Of a stretch of 49,117 bases of DNA, positions 28,868 to 38,067 are shown piece by piece. The position numbers and the translations under genes are program-made. Origin of the DNA: Pseudonocardiales bacterium (GTDB lineage: Bacteria; Actinomycetota; Actinomycetes; Mycobacteriales; Jatrophihabitantaceae); the NCBI GenBank assembly GCA_003243915.1, contig QHCC01000015.1, positions 1 through 49,117 of the forward strand, read 5' to 3'. How positions within the stretch are numbered: position 1 is the stretch's first letter; every line of letters begins with the position of its first letter. Under the pieces are notes generated by a model that saw nothing but the letters and a program-made list of their open reading frames with translations, was not told where the DNA came from and searched no databases.

Positions 28868-30136
28868 ATGCGGCTGAATCTCCACGATTTCAGCGGTCAT
28901 CCGTTCCAGGCCCAGCTCTCCAGGAACCTTGCCGCGCGGGGCCACGACGTCCTGCACGGGTTCAGCTCGCAGTACATCACCGGCCACGGCCGTCTCGCTG
29001 TAGGCGCGCAGGACCCGTCCTCGCTGCGCTTCGAGGGTGTGTCGGCGGCCGTGCCGATGGTCAAGTACGCACCCGTCAGGCGCGCCCGCTTCGAGCTGGC
29101 CTATGCCGACGCTTGGTGCCGGCACCTCGAGCGCGAGCAGTTCGACGTCGTCGTGGCGTGCAACGTCCCCCTGCTCGCCATGGCCAAGATGCGTCGCTAC
29201 TTCGCGGACCGTCGTCAGCCGTGGGTGTTCTGGCACCAGGACATCTACAGCGCGGGCATGGCGGCGGAGGCGTCGCGGCGCCTGCCCGCCCCGGCGGCAC
29301 GCTCAGCTGCGCGCGCGTTCGCCAAGGCTGAGAGCGCGTTGGTTCGTGACGCCGATGCCGTGGTGGCGATCGGACCGGCATTCCTCGATCAGTACCGGCG
29401 GTGGGGCCTGCGTAGCGATCACGTCAGCGTCATCCCGAACTGGGCGCCCCTCGATGAACTGATGCCCGGCGAACGCAACAACGGCTGGGCCGCCGCTCAC
29501 CATTTGCCCCGCGAGCCGATCCGGCTGATGTACGCCGGCACGCTCGGGCGCAAGCACAACCCGCTGCTCCTGCTCGAACTCCTCGACGGCTGCCTGGCCC
29601 GCGGCCTGGACGCCGTGCTCATCGTCGTGTCCGAAGGGGTCGGCGCCGACGACCTCGCGGCCGCCGCGGCGGGCCGACGCGACGTGCGGATCCTGGGCTA
29701 CCAACCGGCCGAGGAGCTCAGCGACGTGCTGGCCAGCGCCGACGTCATGGTGGCGCTGCTCGAACCCGACGCCGCTCGGTTCTCGGTGCCCAGCAAGGTG
29801 CTCAGTTATCTCGCGGCCGGCCGGCCGACGATCGCGCTGGTGCCCGACGGCAACCCGTCGGCTGACGACGTGCGGATGGCCGGCGGCTTCGTGGCCGCCC
29901 CGACCAAGACCGGTGCGCGCGAGTCCGTGTCGTGGCTGGATGCCGTCGCGACCGACCCGTTCGCCTTGGTCGCCCTCGGCCGGCGCGCGCGGGCGCTCGC
30001 CATCGACCGATTCGACATCGATCTGGTCGGCTCGCGGTTCGAGGAGCTCCTGCAGGACGCCACGCATTTGCCCAAGGCACCCAGGCGCGGAACACTGCTC
30101 GGGGTCAGCAGCGATGGGGACGGAGGCACGGCTTAG
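28868..30136 (+). CDS. Glycosyltransferase, GT4-like
   Basis: 422 residues, two Rossmann-like domains. The N-terminal acceptor domain starts MRLNLHDFSGHPFQAQL and contains WVFWHQDIYS. The donor domain has the strand LMYAGTLGRKHNPLLLLELL and the nucleotide-sugar site region FSVPSKVLSYLAAGRPTIAL. Probably adds a sugar to the lipid-linked repeat unit at the cytoplasmic membrane. Donor and acceptor cannot be told. Its TAG stop overlaps the GTG of the sugar transferase gene by one base. Confidence 0.85.
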   Translation: MRLNLHDFSGHPFQAQLSRNLAARGHDVLHGFSSQYITGHGRLAVGAQDPSSLRFEGVSAAVPMVKYAPVRRARFELAYADAWCRHLEREQFDVVVACNVPLLAMAKMRRYFADRRQPWVFWHQDIYSAGMAAEASRRLPAPAARSAARAFAKAESALVRDADAVVAIGPAFLDQYRRWGLRSDHVSVIPNWAPLDELMPGERNNGWAAAHHLPREPIRLMYAGTLGRKHNPLLLLELLDGCLARGLDAVLIVVSEGVGADDLAAAAAGRRDVRILGYQPAEELSDVLASADVMVALLEPDAARFSVPSKVLSYLAAGRPTIALVPDGNPSADDVRMAGGFVAAPTKTGARESVSWLDAVATDPFALVALGRRARALAIDRFDIDLVGSRFEELLQDATHLPKAPRRGTLLGVSSDGDGGTA

Positions 30137-31668
30137 TGACGAGAGTTGTCCCGCGCCGCGCCACCCCCGATGTCGCCGCCGATCCAGTCCAGCCAATGCT
30201 CACGACCCCCTCAGGCGATACTGCGCTGCCGGTCGCTCGACGCGTCAGGCCGCAGCCGGGGGTGCCGGTCGCGCAGTGGTCGCGGCTGTTCGTCCGCCAA
30301 CTGCTGGTCGCCGATGCCGTCTGTGCCGTGCTGGCCACCACGCTGGGGTGGTTCGTGCGCTTCGGATTCTCCTCCGACGCGGCCGTCGACAGCTATCTGT
30401 TCTTCGGCGTGGTCATCACCGCCGGTTGGATCGTGTGCCTGCACGCGGTGGGCGGCTACGACGTCAGGCACATCAGCACCGGCGCCGGTGAGTACCAGCG
30501 CGTACTGCGCGCGACGATGAACCTCGCCGGCGTGGTGGCGATCACGGCCTACCTGACACATGTCCTGGTGGCCCGCACGTTCCTGGCGATCGTCTTCCCG
30601 GTCGGCGCGGTGCTGATGGTGACCGCCCGATACTTCGTCCGGCAGGCCGTGCACGCCCGCCGTCGCAATGGCCGCTGGACAAGTGCCATCCTGGCCGTCG
30701 GCACGAGTGAGTCCGTCCGGCACCTGGTCGAGGTGCTGTCCCGCAATCCGGAAGCCGGCCTTGTCGTCGTCGCTGCCTGCGTCGAGGACGCCGCGGTCGG
30801 TGACGAGGTGGGTGAGCGCGTTCCCGTGGTCGGCGACATCAATCACGCCTCCGCGATGGCCGCGCACCTGGGGGTCGACATAGTTGCGGTCGCCGGCGCG
30901 GGCCTGGGTCCGCGACGGATCCGGGAACTCGGCTGGGCGCTCGAGGGCACGGGCCGCAACATGGTCATGGCGCCGGGCCTCACCGAGGTGGCCGGCCCGC
31001 GGGTGCACGTCAGCCCGGTCGAGGGCCTGCCTCTCATGTGGGTTGACCAGCCGCAGTTCACCGGTGTGCGCCGCATCGTGAAACGGGGCCTCGACCTGGT
31101 GGGCGCCGCGCTCATCCTCGTGCTGGCGTCGCCCTTCCTGCTCGTCGTCGGCGTGCTGGTCATGCTGACGAGCCGGGGTTTCGCGCTGTACCGGAGCACC
31201 CGGATGGGCCAGGACGGGCTGGAGTTCCGGGCCTACAAATTCCGGTCGATGTATCACGACGCAGACCAGCGCCGCGTCGATCTCATCGAGCTGAACGAAT
31301 CCGACGGAGGCGTGCTGTTCAAGATGCGCCGTGACCCGCGGGTGACGCCGGTCGGACGCTTTCTGCGCCGGTTCTCCCTGGACGAACTGCCGCAGCTGTT
31401 CAACGTGATCGGTGGCTCGATGTCGCTCGTCGGTCCGCGGCCACCGCTGCCCGGCGAGGTCGAGCGCTACCACCCCCACGTGCACCGCCGGCTGCTCGTC
31501 AAACCGGGCATGACCGGCCTGTGGCAGGTGAGTGGCCGTAGCGACCTGTCGTGGGACGAGTCGGTCCGCCTGGACCTGTACTACGTCGAGAACTGGTCGC
31601 TCGCCCTCGACCTGGCGATCATCGCGCGCACCGTGTGGGCTGTCATCCGCGCGCGCGGTGCGTACTGA
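30136..31668 (+). CDS. Polyprenyl glycosylphosphotransferase (priming sugar transferase)
   Basis: Starts the polysaccharide repeat by placing a sugar-1-phosphate on undecaprenyl phosphate. 510 residues: four N-terminal membrane helices (about 55-185), a central CoA-binding-like domain (about 190-305), one more helix (about 320-345), then the catalytic bacterial sugar transferase domain with KRGLDLVGAALILVLASPF, FRAYKFRSM, DELPQLFNVIGGSMSLVGPR and KPGMTGLWQVSGRSDLSWDE. Organisation is that of WbaP/CpsE. GTG start overlaps the preceding stop. Confidence 0.95.
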   Translation: MTRVVPRRATPDVAADPVQPMLTTPSGDTALPVARRVRPQPGVPVAQWSRLFVRQLLVADAVCAVLATTLGWFVRFGFSSDAAVDSYLFFGVVITAGWIVCLHAVGGYDVRHISTGAGEYQRVLRATMNLAGVVAITAYLTHVLVARTFLAIVFPVGAVLMVTARYFVRQAVHARRRNGRWTSAILAVGTSESVRHLVEVLSRNPEAGLVVVAACVEDAAVGDEVGERVPVVGDINHASAMAAHLGVDIVAVAGAGLGPRRIRELGWALEGTGRNMVMAPGLTEVAGPRVHVSPVEGLPLMWVDQPQFTGVRRIVKRGLDLVGAALILVLASPFLLVVGVLVMLTSRGFALYRSTRMGQDGLEFRAYKFRSMYHDADQRRVDLIELNESDGGVLFKMRRDPRVTPVGRFLRRFSLDELPQLFNVIGGSMSLVGPRPPLPGEVERYHPHVHRRLLVKPGMTGLWQVSGRSDLSWDESVRLDLYYVENWSLALDLAIIARTVWAVIRARGAY

Positions 31669-31745
31669 GGTACCGCGCGGCTCATCCTTCGAGCCGGCGT
31701 GACCGCGCATCCGTCACTCGGCACGCCCGGAATCGTTGGTAGGGA

Positions 31746-32321
31746 GTGAAGTGGATTCGGAAGAATCCGATGGGCGTCGCGCTCGTCCTGAGCTTGGCCG
31801 TACTCGTCGCGTTCATCGCGCTGTTCATCCAGGGTTACCGGGGCGTAGGCGAGGACGGCGGACCGAACGGCGCCGGTGGTCCGGCCGCCGGGGGGCCTGC
31901 CGGCTCTAACGGTCGCCCGGGTGGCTCGTCGACGTCGCCGACTGGACCCGAAGACACCTTTTTCCCGTCGGGCGCCAGCCCCTTGCCGCGCACAACGCTG
32001 ACTCCCGCTGAACCGGGCGGCATCATCATTGGGAAACTGTCGACCCATTCGATAGTCCTCAAGATCACGTCCGCGAGTGCGATCGGCAAGCTTGGCTACC
32101 TCGTCCCGACGAGCTCGGACGCCTCGTACGGCATCGTGACGTCGCCTGGATCGCACTGGTCCCTGACCACGAAAGCAGTAGGCCGTCCCGGTTACGCGGT
32201 GATCTTCATCCAAGCCGGCGGGCGCGGTACGCCGATCACCTGCGCGGTATCGGTCGACGGCGTCGTCAAGGACACGAAGACAACCAGCGGTCCGTTCGGT
32301 AAGGCGGTGTGCGTAGCCTGA
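31746..32321 (+). CDS. Membrane-anchored protein with MmpS-like C-terminal domain
   Basis: 191 residues: a short basic start, one membrane helix (about 9-28), a Gly/Pro/Ser-rich linker (about 35-85), then a small beta domain. The C-terminal pattern HWSLTTKAV, ITCAVSVDGVVKD, then a final Cys resembles MmpS proteins, the accessory partners of MmpL lipid/glycolipid exporters in mycobacteria. No mmpL gene is in the window. The start is uncertain: GTG at 31746 overlaps the AGGGAG motif, and ATG at 31770 has GGAAG in front. The family link is my reading of the pattern, not certain. Confidence 0.65.
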   Translation: MKWIRKNPMGVALVLSLAVLVAFIALFIQGYRGVGEDGGPNGAGGPAAGGPAGSNGRPGGSSTSPTGPEDTFFPSGASPLPRTTLTPAEPGGIIIGKLSTHSIVLKITSASAIGKLGYLVPTSSDASYGIVTSPGSHWSLTTKAVGRPGYAVIFIQAGGRGTPITCAVSVDGVVKDTKTTSGPFGKAVCVA

Positions 32322-32382
32322 GGTCGTACCGACCTTTGCCATAGCCCGTGGGGATCCCCGCTGGCAACAGCACGGAGGACGC

Positions 32383-33177
32383 ATGCCCCTGAAGGACCGC
32401 GCCTGGGACGGCACGGGCCGGCTGCGGGAGTACGCGAAGATCGCCTTGCGCTCCACTCTGCACAAGCGAAACTTCGATCTGGTGCGCAACCCGTACCCGG
32501 TCCGGGTGGCCACCGCGCTCACCTGGTTGGGCATCGACACCGTCCTCGACGTCGGTGCGAATATCGGCCAGTACGGCTCGGCACTTCGCTCGAGTGGGTT
32601 CACCGGCTGGATCATTTCCTGCGAGCCGCTTTCGGACGCCTTCGGGCACCTGGCTCGCCGGGCCGGTTCGGATCTGCGGTGGACGCCCCTGCAGACCGCA
32701 GTCGGCGATGCTCCGGGTCGACTCGAGATCAACATCTCGGCCAACTCGTACTCGTCCTCGATCCTGCCTATGACCGCAGCGCACCTCGGCGCCGCGCCTG
32801 GCTCGCAGTTCACCGGCACCGAAAGGGTGCCGGTCACGACGGTCGCCGCTCTGGTCTCCGAGCATCGGGTGCGGCCTGGGGGCGCTCTGCTCAAGGTCGA
32901 CACCCAGGGCTACGAGGGACCGGTCCTCGACGGCGCCGCAGCGCTGCTTGCCGACTTCGCCGCCGTCCAACTCGAGCTTTCGTTCGTTGCCCTCTATGAA
33001 GGCCAGCAACTGTTCGGCGAACTAGCCGACCGCTTGGCGGGCGCGGGATATGCGATGTACGGCCTCGATGCGGGCTTCGCCGATCCGCGAACCGGGCGGA
33101 TGCTGCAGTGCGACGCACTGTTCGTCCGCAACGACCTGCTGCCTGATACGCCGGGGCTCCACAGCGGACCGCGTTGA
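32383..33177 (+). CDS. FkbM family methyltransferase
   Basis: 264 residues, SAM-dependent O-methyltransferase probably methylating sugar hydroxyls. SAM-binding motif I VLDVGANIGQYGSALRSSG, acidic SCEPLSDAF, NISANSYSSSILPM, and the FkbM signature LLKVDTQGYEGPVLDG with VQLELSFVALYEGQ. A close relative follows at 33177 with TGATG overlap, showing tandem duplication. The substrate is inferred from the polysaccharide context. Confidence 0.9.
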   Translation: MPLKDRAWDGTGRLREYAKIALRSTLHKRNFDLVRNPYPVRVATALTWLGIDTVLDVGANIGQYGSALRSSGFTGWIISCEPLSDAFGHLARRAGSDLRWTPLQTAVGDAPGRLEINISANSYSSSILPMTAAHLGAAPGSQFTGTERVPVTTVAALVSEHRVRPGGALLKVDTQGYEGPVLDGAAALLADFAAVQLELSFVALYEGQQLFGELADRLAGAGYAMYGLDAGFADPRTGRMLQCDALFVRNDLLPDTPGLHSGPR

Positions 33178-33914
33178 TGCCCACCGCGGCGGTGCGGGCG
33201 ATCGGGCAGATCCGTTCGCTGGTGAATCGGGCCGGGTTCGATCTGACCCGGGAAAACTTCAGGTACCGCTTCGTCCACGGGTTGGCGCAACACGGCATCA
33301 CCGCGGTCCTCGACATCGGGGCCAATACCGGGCAGTTCGGTCGCGCCCTGCGGCGGGCCAAGTTCGCCGGGCGCATCGTCTCGCTCGAGCCGCTACCTGC
33401 CGCATTCGAGGAGCTGCTGACTCACGCTCGTGCCGATGCGCATTGGACGGCCGAGCGCGCCGCCGTATCGGATCACGCCGGGGCGCTGAGGATCAACGTG
33501 GCCGGCAACTCCGTATCGTCTTCGGCGCTGCCCATGCTCGACCGGCACGCCACGGCCGCGCCGGGATCGCGTTACGTCGCAACGCAGGACGTTGTCGCGA
33601 CGACGGTCGACGACATCGTCACCCGGCACGCGCTCGTCCCGGAATCCACCCTGCTCAAGATCGACGTGCAGGGTTACGAGAAATCGGTCCTGGACGGTGC
33701 GGCGAATTCGCTGCCTGGTTTCGGCGCCGTGCGCACCGAGATGTCCTTGGTGGCCCTCTACGACGGGCAGGCGTTGCTCCCGGAGATCATCGAACGTCTC
33801 GGCGAATGCGGACTGGACCTGTGGTTCGTCGAGCCGGGCTTCGTCGAGCCCGGCACGCGACGCCTGTTGCAACTCGACGGCACGTTCTTCCGGCGCGATG
33901 TCGGCGTCGCATAG
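33177..33914 (+). CDS. FkbM family methyltransferase, paralogue of the preceding gene
   Basis: 245 residues. Same layout as its upstream neighbour: VLDIGANTGQFGRALRRAK, SLEPLPAAFEELL, NVAGNSVSSSALPML, LLKIDVQGYEKSVLDG and TEMSLVALYDGQALLPEI. ATG at 33177 overlaps the upstream TGA. Convergent with the following methyltransferase gene. Confidence 0.9.
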   Translation: MPTAAVRAIGQIRSLVNRAGFDLTRENFRYRFVHGLAQHGITAVLDIGANTGQFGRALRRAKFAGRIVSLEPLPAAFEELLTHARADAHWTAERAAVSDHAGALRINVAGNSVSSSALPMLDRHATAAPGSRYVATQDVVATTVDDIVTRHALVPESTLLKIDVQGYEKSVLDGAANSLPGFGAVRTEMSLVALYDGQALLPEIIERLGECGLDLWFVEPGFVEPGTRRLLQLDGTFFRRDVGVA

Positions 33915-33958
33915 CCACTGCAGCCAACGGGCCGGCGATCGGAGCCTCCGGACGTCAC

Positions 33959-34621
33959 TCAGCGCGTGGCTTCGACGGCGATCTGAGCCCCGCCTTCGTC
34001 GGCGCGCTGGTCCAGCCCGACGAGGTCGGCATGCGCGCTCTGGCCGAGGTCGCACTTGGCCGTCGAGTGGAAGCCAGCCCGCATGAGCTCGGCATCGAGT
34101 GTCTCGAAGTCGTACACGTAGCCCTCGTGGTGCCCGAACTGCCCGATCGGGATTCGGATGAGATCGACCGGATGCTCGACGGTCAGGCCGAGGTCGCGGT
34201 AGGTCGATCCCACCGCCCCGCTCACCGACGCACGCCCGGCGAGATACAGCTCGACGTGGGTGCGGATGTCGGGGGTCACGAGCCTGATTACGCCGCCCGC
34301 CCGCAGACAGCGGTGGGCCTCGACCAGCAGCGCGCGCCCCGCGGGCAGGGGCAGGTGTTCGATGACGTTGTCGGCATAGACGTGCGACACCGAGCCGTCC
34401 TCCAGCGGCCAACGCTTCGTGGCGTCGAGGTAGTTACGGGCCACTGCGTTGACATTCGTTACGACCCAGCCCGACCGGCGCTGTAGGCCGCCGACTTCGA
34501 GGCGGATCGGACGCGGCGCGTCGCGCAGCACTCGGCGCAACCTGGCCGTCGCCACCGGGGTGTTCACCGTGCGTACGGACGACCGAACAACGGCGCGCAG
34601 ACGTCGGTTCACAGCGAGCAC
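33959..34621 (-). CDS. SAM-dependent methyltransferase, class I
   Basis: 220 residues with the Methyltransf_11 pattern: LEVGG near the start, SVSHVYADNVIEHLPLPAG, EAHRCLRAGGVIRLVTPDI, and a C-terminal GFHSTAKCDLG. Such proteins (predicted SAM-dependent methyltransferases often annotated in capsule loci) may modify a sugar or lipid intermediate. GTG at 34621 is used because it begins just before the flippase stop; a longer frame from 34651 would overlap it by 29 bases. Confidence 0.8.
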   Translation of the reverse strand: MLAVNRRLRAVVRSSVRTVNTPVATARLRRVLRDAPRPIRLEVGGLQRRSGWVVTNVNAVARNYLDATKRWPLEDGSVSHVYADNVIEHLPLPAGRALLVEAHRCLRAGGVIRLVTPDIRTHVELYLAGRASVSGAVGSTYRDLGLTVEHPVDLIRIPIGQFGHHEGYVYDFETLDAELMRAGFHSTAKCDLGQSAHADLVGLDQRADEGGAQIAVEATR

Positions 34622-34622
34622 G

Positions 34623-36026
34623 CTACCCGGCGAGGTCGGACCCGAGCGCACTCGTGGACTGTTTCGGGATCGACAGCTCGATACCTGTCATCGCAGAAAT
34701 CGTCTGCACCGTGAGGGCGTCAGGCGCCCGCTTCGGGTCGTGGCGGTGTCGGCCCTTGGGCCCCCGGCGGTTGGCATAGATGATGGCCGGGACGGTCTGA
34801 ACAAGCGCACCTACGATGAATGTCGCCAGGAGCGGCCCGGGCGCGCCCATCTGCTTGCCCAGGATGATCGACAGGCCGACGTTGATCGGCAGCGCCAGCA
34901 CGGTGCACACACTGATGAAGCGAATGCCCCGAGGATCCATCAGTGCCATCGCCACTGGATAGGCAGCAGCTTGCATTGTCACGGAAAGCGCAGCGGCGAG
35001 AGGCAGCATCAGTCCCAGGTTGATGTGGCCGCCACCGATCAGATGCCCGATGGGGTCAGCGGCGAACACCAGGCAGGTGGACACGAGAGCGGTAGCCCCG
35101 CAGAAGATGGATAGCACCCGCGCGAGTGCCGGCCCGCGCTGCCCTTGGCTGCGTGCCCTCGTGTAGATCGGCCACAGCGGCTGGGCCGTTGCAGCGATGA
35201 GGGCCGCTATCGGGGCGAAGATCTGCACCACCACGGAGTAGTTGGCCACCGCCTGTTTCGACGCCACGTGGCTCAGCACGATTCGGTCGCACTGCAACGC
35301 TATCGGCACCGCCAACGTGATCAACAACATCGGGCCCGAGATCGCGCGGATGCTCCTGCCGGGAAAGCGGCGGGGGCGCGGGATCTCGCGGATCACCTTC
35401 AGCAATGGGAAGTTCGTGCTCCGGACGCCGACACCGAGCGTGACGAGGTTGACCAGAACGATCGCGACCGGCGGCACGATCATCAGGTAGCCGCTGGCGA
35501 CATCGGCGATGATGACGACGACGGTGCCGAGCAGGATCAACGGAGTGAACAACGTCTGGATGACCACGGTGAGGTGATTGCGGTCGACGCCGAGCAACAT
35601 CCGCTGCCCGAGCCCGGGCAGGAAGCTGACGGCATAGACGACCATCGCCACTGCGACGAAAGAATTGGGCCCGGAAGCGGCACCGAGCAGAGTGGGCCAT
35701 AGCCCGAAGAGAGCCAGCAGTAGCGACCCGATCGCCAGGCCAACAGTCGACAGCGCGAGTATCCGAGCGGCCGTCAGAGCAACCCGCACCGAGTGCTGAT
35801 CGCGCGGGCCACGTTCGGCGAAGGACGACGTCACGGCGGCACCGACACCGAGATCCTGCAACGGGATGAGCGCGATCAGCGAGATGATCAGCGCGTAGCT
35901 GTCGAATGCCGACAGGCTGAAGTGGTTGATGATCAGCCGACTGGTTACCAGGGTCGCCACGGCGGTGGGAAAGAATGACAACGCGCGCGCGAGCGCGCTC
36001 TGCACTACTGGCCTGAGCGAGGACAT
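34623..36026 (-). CDS. Polysaccharide flippase (Wzx/MATE-like)
   Basis: 467 residues, about 12-14 membrane helices, of the MOP flippase superfamily. It opens with SALARALSFFPTAVATLVTSRL, the usual first helix, and has QDLGVGAAVTSSFAERG and LALPINVGLSIILG further on. It should move lipid-linked repeat units across the membrane for polymerisation by the Wzy-like protein. ATG at 36026 begins the helical region directly and leaves 22 bases after the glycosyltransferase gene. Confidence 0.85.
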   Translation of the reverse strand: MSSLRPVVQSALARALSFFPTAVATLVTSRLIINHFSLSAFDSYALIISLIALIPLQDLGVGAAVTSSFAERGPRDQHSVRVALTAARILALSTVGLAIGSLLLALFGLWPTLLGAASGPNSFVAVAMVVYAVSFLPGLGQRMLLGVDRNHLTVVIQTLFTPLILLGTVVVIIADVASGYLMIVPPVAIVLVNLVTLGVGVRSTNFPLLKVIREIPRPRRFPGRSIRAISGPMLLITLAVPIALQCDRIVLSHVASKQAVANYSVVVQIFAPIAALIAATAQPLWPIYTRARSQGQRGPALARVLSIFCGATALVSTCLVFAADPIGHLIGGGHINLGLMLPLAAALSVTMQAAAYPVAMALMDPRGIRFISVCTVLALPINVGLSIILGKQMGAPGPLLATFIVGALVQTVPAIIYANRRGPKGRHRHDPKRAPDALTVQTISAMTGIELSIPKQSTSALGSDLAG

Positions 36027-36048
36027 TGCGGGCCCGCGGGCGGCGGGT

Positions 36049-37188
36049 CTACTTCCTGCCCGAGCGTCGAACCCGGAGTGGGCGACGTCCCTCGGTGCCG
36101 AGCAAGGCCGCGGCGAAGGCATCGCCGGTCGCCGGAGGAACCGCGTCAGCGCGGATGTGCGTTGCACCCGGCGCCAGGAGCGTGCGTAATCCGGCAGCGA
36201 TGCTCTGGGCGGTGAGGTCGGCAATGACGCCGCCTCTCGTCGCCTGCAGCTCCCGGGCCCGGACCTCCGAACCTGCCGAGACCACCGCAACCTCGGCAGC
36301 AAGTGCCTTGCCCATGATGCCGCTCGGGCCGTTGTTGGTCAGCGCGATCACCACGACGTCGCTCGCCGCGACCAGGCGGTCGAGCAGGTCATTGGACAGG
36401 AAGCCGTCGCGCGCCATGACGCGCCGGCGCTGCGACTGTGGCAACGTGCCCAGCCAGGCGGTGACGTCGGGCGCGATGCTGCCGGCCAGCAGCAGGTCGG
36501 CGTCCGGCCCGCAGGCCAGGACGGCGTCAAGCACGAGCGGTGCGTTCTTGCGCGCGGTGAGCACGCCGAACAACCCGACGAGACTGCGGTCAGCGGGCAG
36601 GTCGAGCTCGGTCCGCAGCCGCGCCTGGTCGCGGGAATGGGCGGTGCAGATTGCGGGGTCGCGGGCGCGCTTGACCAACCAGCCGCGCGAAAGGTCCTCG
36701 CGCCCGGCGAAGCCGGCCACCCGATGCAACGTGCCGGTAGCCATGGCCGCGAGGGCGAGCGTGCCCTTGGACAGGCGCAGCGCCCAGCCGAAATGGTCGC
36801 TCAGTCTCAGCCTCGCCGGGTAGCGGGTGAGCATGAAGACCACTCGTGGCCGCCGCGGAAGTCCGCGGAACTCCTGTGCCGCGACGTACCACCAGCGCTT
36901 GAGCGACTGGTCGGCATCCATCACGACAACCGTCGAGACCGTGTTCGTACGGCAGATCTCCGCGACCGCCCGGGCGATCACTCGGGTGGGCGGGTAGATG
37001 CCGTCGAAACGGTCATCGACCTTCAGCGGCATTTCAGGCAGGAAGGTTCGGAATTCGTCGGTGCTCGCGGCACCAGCGGACGTGAGCAGGATGATCTCGT
37101 CCGTTCGCGCGGCCAGCTGGGCCACGTTCGCCACGGCCTGGAAACGGTGGCCGCCGTGGTCCGGCTCGACGATCACCGTGACCGGCAT
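36049..37188 (-). CDS. Glycosyltransferase family 1/4-like
   Basis: 379 residues. The N-terminal domain starts MPVTVIVEPDHGGHRFQAV and contains TVVVMDADQSLKRWW. The donor domain has LFGVLTARKNAPLVLDAVL, a GPDADLLLAGSI strand and SGIMGKALAAEVAVVSAGSE. AGGAG is well placed before the ATG. Precedes the flippase gene on the same strand. Sugar specificity unknown. Confidence 0.8.
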   Translation of the reverse strand: MPVTVIVEPDHGGHRFQAVANVAQLAARTDEIILLTSAGAASTDEFRTFLPEMPLKVDDRFDGIYPPTRVIARAVAEICRTNTVSTVVVMDADQSLKRWWYVAAQEFRGLPRRPRVVFMLTRYPARLRLSDHFGWALRLSKGTLALAAMATGTLHRVAGFAGREDLSRGWLVKRARDPAICTAHSRDQARLRTELDLPADRSLVGLFGVLTARKNAPLVLDAVLACGPDADLLLAGSIAPDVTAWLGTLPQSQRRRVMARDGFLSNDLLDRLVAASDVVVIALTNNGPSGIMGKALAAEVAVVSAGSEVRARELQATRGGVIADLTAQSIAAGLRTLLAPGATHIRADAVPPATGDAFAAALLGTEGRRPLRVRRSGRK

Positions 37189-37303
37189 GATTGTGCTCCT
37201 GAAGATCGGCGGTGCGTGAGGGCGGCGACACACACGACCGCGGCCCGTCGATCACCGATTCTCGCTTACCGCGCGGGTATCTGCCACGCGACGGGCCGCG
37301 TGT

Positions 37304-37413
37304 CAGTCGGTGAGGCCGCCGTCGACGACGAGCACCTGGCCGGTGATGTAGCTGTTGCGCGGGGTCGGTGAGGAACTGCGCGACGGCCGCGGTGCGCCGC
37401 GGCAGCCCGGCCA
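37304..37413 (-). pseudogene. C-terminal remnant of a short-chain dehydrogenase (FabG-like)
   Basis: On the minus strand the last codons read NSYITGQVLVVDGGLTD and stop, the standard end of a classical SDR. The preceding GLPRRTAAVAQFLTDP fits the adjoining SDR helix but is in another frame, one base off. The rest of the gene is absent. It is a frameshifted fragment left between two polysaccharide genes, consistent with past rearrangement. Confidence 0.75.
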
Positions 37414-37424
37414 ATGAGCTAACA

Positions 37425-38054
37425 CTACGGCGATGACTCTCGGATGATTCGCTCTATGTACGCGGCGCGGGGAGACATCGGAGAATCAGAGTCTGTAGCA
37501 CCGCTTTGTCGAGCGGGAATACCGAAGACCACTGCTGAATCCGGGACGTCCGACAACACGACAGAGTTAGCACCTACTAGCGCATTCCTTCCAACGCGCA
37601 CCTCGCCGACGAGTACGGCATTAGCGCAGACTATTGCGCCATCACAGATCACGGTGCGTTCCCCGGGCGGGCTACTGGTCGGGTGCAAAATCCCGGCCGT
37701 GACGCCTTGCAAGATCGTTACGCTATTTCCGATCTGCAGGCCACCCCCGATTGTCACACCCATCGGATGGGGAAGGTACAGGGATGCGCCGACCTGCGCA
37801 CCCGGAAAGAAGTCAGCACTGAACATCACGACACCAACAATCCGCAACAGAAAAGCCAATCTGACCTGGCCAGACTCAAACAGGTGTTGCTGGGCGCGCA
37901 GAAGTACGCCCGCTGCCAGACCGGGAAGAACTAGGCATCGAGCGAGCACTCGCGGCCATGTTGGCGATTCATTGGGTCGGTAGACCTGCAGATCGGAGAA
38001 CACGAGTTCGGTGAAGCCCATGTGGCGGCTTGGTTTAGTAGTCTGGTCCGACAT
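37425..38054 (-). CDS. Hexapeptide-repeat acyltransferase (CysE-like)
   Basis: 209 residues. Helical N terminus, then beta-helix repeats (FFPGAQVGASLYLPHPMGVT, IGGGLQIGNSVTILQGVTAG, NALVGANSVVLSDVPDSAVV) ending FGIPARQSGAT. Closely related to the gene at 40096: both share LVFSDL and PTWLRVL/PTWPRVL near the N terminus. AGGAGGGA just before the ATG is a strong ribosome binding site. GC content is lower than in the housekeeping genes, suggesting acquisition. Confidence 0.85.
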   Translation of the reverse strand: MSDQTTKPSRHMGFTELVFSDLQVYRPNESPTWPRVLARCLVLPGLAAGVLLRAQQHLFESGQVRLAFLLRIVGVVMFSADFFPGAQVGASLYLPHPMGVTIGGGLQIGNSVTILQGVTAGILHPTSSPPGERTVICDGAIVCANAVLVGEVRVGRNALVGANSVVLSDVPDSAVVFGIPARQSGATDSDSPMSPRAAYIERIIRESSP

Positions 38055-38067
38055 TCGTTCCCTCCTG

